From positions 434,001 through 498,000 of the forward strand of contig JAIXMP010000032.1 of the NCBI GenBank assembly GCA_025677815.1: a DNA stretch of 64,000 nt, read 5' to 3'. The stretch is from Phascolomyces articulosus (taxonomy: Eukaryota > Mucoromycota > Mucoromycetes > Mucorales > Lichtheimiaceae). The notes beneath the pieces were generated by a model that saw only the letters and a list, made by a program, of their open reading frames with translations, was not told the DNA's origin and searched no databases. The translations under genes and the position numbers were made by a program. This document shows positions 55,561 to 64,000 of this stretch, piece by piece. Within the stretch, counting starts at the first letter, position 1, and the number at the start of each line of letters is the position of its first letter.

Positions 55561-58500
55561 TTATGGTGAGGAATCTGCTGATCGTGTAGTTTTTACAATC
55601 GCTCCATAGCCTCGTATTGGATTGCTAATATTTACATTGTTATTATTGTCATCTCTTCCGATAGTAACACTTGCAGAATCACTTGGTGGTTCAGAAAAGA
55701 ATCGTCGAGCATGATAATTATTACTTGATCCTGGTGGTGGTGTCTGATATGACTTGCGTAACGCTGAATAAACACGTAATTGATTACGGATATGACCAAT
55801 AGCACCTTCCCAGTTGAGTCGTGAGTAGCTCGCCAAAGGTGTTGCATCTTCGTTGTAACGACGTTCAATTCCACAACAATCTGGTATAACTCGTATAATA
55901 ACTCCAACTGGTAATGATAAAGCGCCTATGGCGACCGTGATTATCCACTGCTCAATCGTCAATGGGACCGTATTAAAGGCAAGTCCTCCAAATGTAACAA
56001 TGAGAAATTGACATAAAATAACAACAATCTGAACTGTAATAAATATCCAATCGTGCGTAATGTTTTTGAAAACATTGATGCTACCGTCGATCCTCCGGCA
56101 GTTGATTTCATTAAATACTTGGAGAAACACAAACATATTAAATACCATTGTACGCATGACTGCCTCATCTTGGACCTGGAAAATTTGATGCCCTGCATAA
56201 ACTGCTATTAAGTTGATAGTGATTTGGAATATGGCTTGACCTAGAATCATTTTCACCATACGATAGTTGATGAGATGTGCATATTTGGAGGCTGGTTTTC
56301 GATCAAGTAAGTCCACACTAGGACGTTCGGTAGCCAAAGCGAGCGCCGCCAAAGTATCCATAATTAAATTGACCCAGAGTAACTGAACGGCGGAAAGTAC
56401 ACTTTCAGCTTTTTCTGAAGTTACGGCACTGATAAACGAAATTACGACAGCAGCCACATTGACAGTAAGCTGGAATGTCAAAAATTTACGTACACCATCA
56501 TTCACAGTTCGGCCCCATAACAATGCTTTTAAAATCGAATTGAAATTGTCATCCATCAATACAATATCGGACGCCTCTTTAGCAACTTCTGTGCCCGTAA
56601 CACCCATACTAAAACCGACGTCTGCCAATCGTAATGCAGGCCCATCATTGGTACCATCTCCTGTCATACCAACAACTTGATCTAGTTCTTGTAATCGAAC
56701 CACAACTGTTGTCTTATCTGTAGGTGATGATCTTGCAAGTACTTGCATGCGACTAATTCTTTGACGTTGTTCCTCCGGTGACATGGCACGCAACTCAGAA
56801 GCACTTAAGACAATACCACCTTTAGTCAGTATTCCTGCATTACGGGCAATGGCTGTAGCCGTTTTGATATTGTCACCTGTCACCATACGAACAAATACAC
56901 CAGCTCGTCGGAATGCTGCTACAGATTCTACAACGCCAGGCCGTAGTGGATCTTCAATAGCGACAATACCAATCAATACCAATTTTTCCATTGGAAATCC
57001 GTCATCTCCTTGGTCATCATTTTCACACATAGTCTCATATTGATCTGGTTCCATGTCAATGTAAGCGAGAGCAATTGTGCGTAATGCTTCACTTGCATCC
57101 TTGTCAATGACCCGTTCCCATCGTTGCCTCGATTTCTTGTCCATATCTACCTTTTCCCCATTGGCTGCAATATAATGTGTACATGACCGTAGTACGATTT
57201 CAGAGGCACCTTTTGTGTATGCACGGAACTTATTCTCCTTTCCAATGACAGTGGTCATGGATTTTTTCTTGGATGCAAAAGGATATAGCTTGGCTATATG
57301 TGAATGGCGACGAATGGTAACATAGTCACCTCCAAGTGATCTAGCCAGCATGAGTAATGCTATTTCGGTCTTGGATCCCAAAAATGTCTTTTTGACTCCA
57401 CCGACTTTCATCCTACTGCTATTGTTGTTTATTGAAGGACTACTTGGGGTAGTATCAATATCTTCATAAGCTGTTGAATTGACAGAGACACCTTCTACCA
57501 AAAGTTGTATTATTTTTCCATCTACTCGTCCTGTCCATTCTTGAACCCCTGCTGGATCTTTAAACTGTTGTAAACCAAACATTCCTTTGACCACAGTCAT
57601 TTGATTTTGTGTCAACGTGCCAGTCTTGTCCGTACATATAGTGGTTGCATTTCCCATTGTTTCACAGGCGGCCAAAACGCGCACCAAATTATTGTCCTTT
57701 AGCATTTGGGTTGTAGCAAATGCCAGTGCCATGGTAACTGCCATTGGTAAACCTTCAGGTACAGCAACGACAATAATAGTAATTGTTTGAATGACAATAT
57801 TTACCATCGTGGAGGCAATCTCAGCGCCTGTCTTGTGCTCATGAGCGGTGGTCACAAAGTATTTGATTGTCAATGTAATAAGCATGGCCAATGAAGCACC
57901 GATACCGAATTTTGCAATTTGTTCAGCAAGAACATCCAATTTTAACTGTAATGGCGTGTTTTCTTGCCGCTGTGTTGCATTTGGATCACGTCGAAGAGCC
58001 ATCATGGTTTTTCCAAAAAACGAGTTTGTTCCCACAGCAATAACAAGGACACGGCCCACACCTTCCAGCACTTTAGATCCAGAAAGAATAAAGCAATCAT
58101 CTTCAGGGTTGATCGTGTCGGGTGGTGTAGTGTGATTATTATTGTTGTTGTTGTTTGTATCCCAATTGTTAAGTGTGTGGTTCTTGCTGTTACTACTGTA
58201 AGCTGGGTGTTTTCTGACAGTTTCTGCTTCACCCGTAGCGGAAGATTCATCACATCCAAGGTTATATCCACTGACGTAGATTCCATCTGCAAGTACTACA
58301 TCGCCAGGTTCAACAATCAAAATGTCACCCACAACTAAATCGTGTGCGTTGATACATTGTTCTCGTCCCATTCGTAATACAGTGACCCGTTTGTCTTCTT
58401 TTTTGGCATTTAATTTCTGAAATTGTTTCTCTTTTTGAAAATCATTGATTGCATTGGTCAACGTGACAGCAAGAACAGCAACAAGAATGGCTGTGCCTTC

Positions 58501-59078
58501 TACCCTATATTTTTGTTTTTAAAACATTGGATGAAATGAATACACACTCTTGTCCACATTTTCTCTAATATTTATTTATATAAATTACAATTACCAGCCT
58601 ATTTTTGGTTGGTTTGATGGATGATCAGGTGAAAGGTCTTGACCAATACCAATACCCAGAGATATGATCGCAGCAATTGTCAATAAAACTTTAATATATA
58701 ATTCATTAGTGGTGTAATTATCAATGTAACTCTTGATGATTTTCTTTTAAAAATAATAACTTAAGATACTTTACTGATGGTTTTATCGTTATAAGCTATA
58801 ATGATGAGTTGCCAAAATTTTTTTGCTTTTGCTTTCGGCAAGTCGTTTTGTCCAAAAACCGATTGGCGTGTTTGAATTAAATCATCTGAAATACCAGTAG
58901 ATGGATCGACATGTAGTGCACTGGCAATTGCATCAATACCACCCAATTGCTTTAACAGTGCTAGGTTCTTTGGATCGATTAATTCCATTAATTTTTCTGG
59001 TGAGATACTGAATAGGCTGCGTGAACCTAATAAAGGTTGTCGCTGTTCCTCATCATCATCATTATTATTACTGGGCAT
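55561..59078 (-). CDS. PMC1: P-type calcium-transporting ATPase (PMCA/Pmc1 type)
   Basis: Three exons (minus: 58775-59078, 58595-58688, 55561-58504) give 1113 aa. The large third exon holds the actuator region (CDESSATGEAETV), the membrane helix motif VPEGLPMAVTMALA, the phosphorylation site CTDKTGTLTQNQMTV, the nucleotide-binding domain (KGASEIVLRSC), TGDNIKTATAIA, the hinge MTGDGTNDGPALRLADVGFS, and ion-binding helix 6 LWVNLIMDTLAALALATERP. This is the PMCA/ACA/Pmc1 class, which expels calcium into vacuoles or out of the cell using ATP. The short C-terminal tail (about 90 residues) shows no obvious calmodulin site. The first intron ends at a TTAAAG acceptor, chosen because it alone restores DKTIILLTIAAIISL. 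Confidence 0.95.
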
Positions 59079-59589
59079 GTTTTAATGTATGTATATTTTG
59101 TATAAAACGAGGGAGAGAGTTTAAGAGGGGTATGAATAAGGAAGATGAAAAGGAATAATGTACTATTTCAAGTAAAAAGAAGAAAAGGAAAATTAAAAGA
59201 TCAATGCACATTAAATTGTTGATTGATAAATGGAAAATTTCGATCATTCATAAAAAAACGCGTCTCTTGTCTCGGAATAGGAATTTGTAAAACCTAACAA
59301 TTCAAACTGTTTATTTACAACATTACAAAGTAGTGTTTATACACATCTGTTTTGTATTTGAAGTAGAGAGATCGTTATTAGCGAGTATTTATATTGCTTA
59401 TTGACATAGGTTTATTTATAACAATACGAACAAAAAAATACTTCAATGCTTGTATACACATGCAGGTTGTAAACAGGATGAAGAAACTGTGCTACATCAA
59501 TATATAAAAAAGGAAGTAACACCATTTTGTAATATGCATTTTGGCATTTTTGTTGAAACCAGCTTCTCTTTATTAAACCAATTACAATA
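59079..59589. promoter_or_regulatory. Divergent promoter region calcium ATPase / paraoxonase-like
   Basis: 511 bp between two divergent start codons. A purine-rich plus strand next to 59079-59200 corresponds to a pyrimidine-rich leader for the pump gene. No extra gene is visible. Confidence 0.35.
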
Positions 59590-60943
59590 ATGAAACGTTA
59601 TTTGATTACGGCTGTTGTCATTGCCTTCCTTGCCAATTATGCTCGTAAAGTTTTACTGAAAAGCATTTGACTCTTAAAAATGAAAACAAAGTTGGCTTAT
59701 TATTTTTATAATGCATAAAATAGGTAACATGTTGGAATTAACTGGTATATTGAGAGAGATCGTCCAATTGGGAAACACACAATGTCATGTTATTAAAGGC
59801 AAGTGTATTACTTTGATCTATTGTTATAAATCAATTTAGAAATGTTATTAAAGAAAAAAAATATGAAAATACAAACAGGTCCAGATGAATTTCGTAATTG
59901 TGAAGATATTGTGTTGTCACCCACAGAACCTGGTATAGCTTATACCGCGTGTGATCCTGCTCGAGACTATAAAAATATGGTGATGGATATTCACCACCCA
60001 ATGACTCATCCACAACCAGGTTACATTTGGCGCGTTGACTATATCCAGGTTTGTAGACTCGCTTATTTTTATATATTTTATAGTTCTAGAAAGCCTAATA
60101 TATAAATACATAATATATATCGATGCATAGAAAACAGCTACTCAATTGTTCACGCTCGAAGGTGACACCGATTTTCATCCACTTGGTTTGGCTTTGGTGA
60201 ATCCATCCTTACTTATGGTTATCAATTTACGCCATCAAAACCCAGCCTCCATTGAACTCTTCAGCCTTACTGAAGCGCAACATATACGTACAATCACTCA
60301 CCCAAAAATCTATGCACCCAACAGCATTCATATCTTAAAAGGTCGGTCAGCACCTGATGGAACTCCTTCGTTCTTTTTTACCAATGACCATTATTTTCTC
60401 AAGGGTACTAAAAAGAAACTTGAAAACTTTGGTCGCTTGCCACTTGCCAGTGTGATGTTTTTTGATGCATTCTCACATACTGTTTACCCTGTTGCTCGTG
60501 GATTCTTGTTTGCTAATGGACTTGCTGGTGATCATAAACATGTGTTATTTGTTGCCGAAACTAACAGAATGGCGATCAATCGATATGATATCATTGTTGA
60601 AGATAACATCCAATTACAGTTCGTAAACAAGGTGACCATGCCCATGGCAGTGGATAATATTCACTATGATGCACAAACGGGTGATGTTCTAGTTGCAGGT
60701 CATCCTTTTGTCCTTGATCTATTGAAATTTTTACATTACAACGATGGAGCAACAATTAAAAATAGCAAGAAACCTGCCTCACAAGTCATGGTATGGCACA
60801 CAAATACGAATCAAGTGGAAGATATATTTGTAGATGATGGTACACTTTATCCAACAACGTCAAGTGCAGTCATTGACCATGAAAGCCGGAGCTTGGTGAT
60901 TTCAGGACTCTACGCACAAGGTATACTTGTTTGTGATCAGTAG
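59590..60943 (+). CDS. Paraoxonase/arylesterase-like six-bladed propeller protein
   Basis: Four exons (59590-59644, 59724-59798, 59879-60048, 60131-60943) give 370 aa. An N-terminal hydrophobic anchor (MKRYLITAVVIAFLANYARN) is followed by a segment like the start of animal PON: NCHVIKGPDEFRNCEDIVLS. Further family landmarks are DFHPLGLALVNPSLLMVINL, PNSIHILKG, FFTNDHYFLKG, GFLFANGLAGD, AVDNIHYDAQTGDVLVAGHP and the C-terminal SLVISGLYAQGILVCDQ. Asn and Asp residues at calcium-site positions (CEDI, TNDHY, FANGL, VDNI) are kept. PON enzymes hydrolyse lactones and esters; the fungal substrate is unknown. Intron 2 starts with GC (AAAG/GCAAGT). The protein is probably membrane-tethered, facing the secretory pathway. 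Confidence 0.87.
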
Positions 60944-61393
60944 TAACAAAAGGAGCCAGTTATTTTTTTTTTTTTGTGTGGTGCTCATTTGTTATATGCA
61001 AGTATTTTGTGTATATAAAGCTTTCTCTATCATGAATAAAACCAATCGGTTGTTTGTGTAATTGTGGATGTGGATGTATGAATGATTTTGCAATGTTGTG
61101 TGGATGTGTGGATATGATATAAGTATTATATGTACAAGGGGACTCTCATTCTTCATGTTCTTGTCATTTGATGTTCTATAAGCTTCTTTTTTTTTTGGTA
61201 TATCCTGATTATAAACACTTGAAAAAAAAAGGATGCAATCCTTGAAATATATGGCAAAACAATCAGTTGTCAAAAAATAAAAATAAAAATCATAATTGAA
61301 GTTGCAAAGTAATTTTTTGTTTCTATTACAATATATAATGAAAAATGGAAAGGTTACTAAAAGCAAGATATATTTCAAAAAATAACACCCATT
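60944..61393. other. Convergent intergenic region
   Basis: 450 bp between the stop codons of the paraoxonase-like gene and the E2 gene. AT-rich with T12 and A9 runs. On the plus strand 61037-61120 is a TG-rich stretch (GTGGATGTGGATGTATG). No gene is supported. Confidence 0.35.
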
Positions 61394-62544
<1,151 letters not shown>

Positions 62545-62900
62545 GTTAAATGTTGAATGTCAAAAGTTGAAATATATATTTTTTTAGGCGCTCTTGAAAA
62601 AAGAGTCGAATTTTATTTCAGACCACGTCATATTGAGAGGAGGGAAGAAGAGAGGGGTATAAACATGAACCATTCTTCTGGTATGTGTAAATTCCTTTCT
62701 AAAGCTCTTTTACAGAGGGTGATGTGGATTTGATTACATATATATTTCTAATTATGAAAGGTGTGCCATTGAAAATGAGCTTTCCAAATATATTCTATGA
62801 TGGTAGCAATGATAATGTAACTTGGTAACCTTGGAGGAATTTCTAGGAAGCCCAAATTAAATAGAGGTCACATTAAATAAAGTGTGGTGAATCTCGTCGA
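62545..62900. promoter_or_regulatory. Upstream region of the E2 gene
   Basis: 356 bp upstream of the E2 start, probably its promoter near 62545-62700. It then merges without a clear border into the decayed LINE sequence. Nothing else was recognised. Confidence 0.3.
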
Positions 62901-64000
62901 TGGTAATCGGGGTAGGTAGGAGATCATTCTAGACCGACGTCCAAATAGACCATTTTATGCCACAGGTGTAGAGGAAATGTTGATCCGTTTCAGTTTTTCT
63001 TGAGCAAAGCAGACAAAGAGGAGAAGGAAATTGTTGAGGAAGGGTGTTGTGTAATACTTGACGACATAATAGCTTTGGATGTAGCAGATGGAACCCGACA
63101 TTTCATGTTGTATTAGAGATATCAAGAGACCAAAGCAAAGGCCATTTGCTTTTGGGTATGTTGCTTGGATTTGAGATGGGTCAAGCCTTTAAGAAACAAG
63201 TAACGATAAAATGTTGAAATTATTGTTGCTAATATTGCTGCTCTGGATATCGCCCAGTGCATCCTTTTACTACAGATCCAATTTGATGGGACATAGAATG
63301 TGGATCATATGGAAGTGAGAAGCGATCAGGCAATAACATAATACAATGTGTAAATGGGTAAATTCCCTGTTTAAATACAACTAACTTGGTATATAACTTT
63401 GCTAGTAAACGTGGCAGTTTTTGGAATTCTTTTCTTCTGCGTTAATGTAAACGATAAATGTGATCAATAATAAGCAGTGTAATAAATCTGAGTTTCCGGA
63501 CCATGAGGCCAAAATATTGGTAATATAATCGTGAATAAAAGATTTGTAGATGTGGTTATGAATTAAAGTGGCTGTGGTCATCTTAATTGTGATGCGGTTT
63601 GCTGTGACGGGGAGATGTAATAATGCTACTCTTCCTTCGTTTCTTGGAAGCAACGTTGTATTGTAAGCAATTTTTGGCCATATTCTTTTTGTTAAGAACC
63701 TGTGACCAATAGAACATATTTTATTGAAGAACTGTTGTGACACTGGACAAACGCAGAGCACATGTCATAATGTTGCTAATACAAGCACATTGATGGTAGT
63801 AGCTCTATCTCGAGTCGATAAGGACCGTTGAGAATGTAGATAACAAGTCGTTTGGATTTTTTGAAGGAGCTGATCTAAGATTTTATCACGTTGTTGTGTT
63901 GTGTTTGATGAAGTGGGTACCAAGGTACTATAAAGCATTTGGGAATCTTCTGCCGAAGCATGATGTGATCAATAATTTTCCACTTGAGGACATAGTGCAG
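62900..64000 (-). mobile_element. Decayed LINE (non-LTR) retrotransposon, C-terminal part, runs off right edge
   Basis: On the minus strand, 63402-63890 reads in one frame through a basic post-RT region: SLSTRDRATTINVLVLATL, then an in-frame TGA at 63767-63769 where Trp is expected, then HVLCVCPVSQQFFNKICSIG, RFLTKRIWP and LLPRNEGRVALL. Downstream (63018 to 62959) the zinc-binding RT C-terminal motif is still legible as LCLLCSRKTETDQHFLYTC, with Cys-x2-Cys and His-x4-Cys. These two blocks, in this order and spacing, are typical of zf-RVT-type LINE proteins. Frame changes and stops between them show it is dead. It belongs to a different lineage from the 5762-6718 fragment, whose knuckle is Cys-x-Cys. 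Confidence 0.65.

Overview
The window is a stretch of nuclear chromosome from a filamentous fungus, most likely an early-diverging one (Mucoromycota, Mucorales-like). The DNA is strongly AT-rich. Genes are broken by many short introns (about 50-110 bp, mostly GT-AG). Coding DNA is compact, and the gaps are T/A-rich with homopolymer runs. Fungal markers are a SHO1 osmosensor, a PalB/Rim13 calpain, a DASH Dad3-like kinetochore protein, a PMC1-type calcium pump and Ser/Ala-rich GPI-type surface proteins. A LAMTOR4-like Ragulator subunit and a paraoxonase-like protein fit a basal fungus better than a yeast. The species assignment is inference.

Layout, left to right. 1-3.7 kb: 5' end of an acetoacetyl-CoA synthetase gene (-), an alpha/beta hydrolase (+), a mitochondrial PPR protein (-). 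3.7-6.8 kb: gene-poor DNA with an inverted repeat and a 5'-truncated LINE fragment. 6.8-14.8 kb: DHHC palmitoyltransferase (-), LAMTOR4-like (-), ribosomal eL31 (+), a 78-aa membrane protein resembling a complex I accessory subunit (-), and the splicing factor PRP4 (-). 14.8-16.3 kb: a gap holding a 22-bp perfect inverted repeat 660 bp across. 16.3-21.6 kb: 4CL-like acyl-CoA synthetase, ribosomal uS14 and SHO1 (all +). 21.6-26.1 kb: a Cys-rich GPI-type surface protein (-) between two long pyrimidine-rich gaps. 26.1-35 kb: YdcZ-type membrane protein (+), FMC1-like (+), DDHD phospholipase A1 (-), DAD3-like (+), BCKDH E1-alpha (+). 35-44 kb: a coiled-coil protein (-), then a 3.8-kb transposon-graveyard-like gap, a small acidic gene model, COX7C/Cox8 (+) and a pogo-type transposase relic. 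44-51.4 kb: glycine cleavage H protein and PalB (+). 51.6-62.5 kb: a minimal ribophorin II/Swp1 (-), PSMD9/Nas2 (-), a Trp/Asp/Gly/Lys-repeat surface protein (+), a PMCA pump (-), a paraoxonase-like protein (+) and a UBC4/5-type E2 (-). 62.9-64 kb: a decayed LINE running off the right edge.

There is no operon logic. The genes are ordinary housekeeping loci in alternating orientation, often tail-to-tail with as little as 39 bp between stops. Mitochondrial functions recur: PPR, complex I-like, FMC1, BCKDHA, Cox8 and GCSH. What is unusual lies in gene structure rather than in a new system: micro-exons (12, 16 and 20 nt), a start codon alone at an exon edge, two GC-AG introns, an intron bounded by a near-exact direct repeat of its own splice-site region, and a family of T-run/A-run tracts concentrated in introns. 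I did not find a convincing novel multi-gene system.
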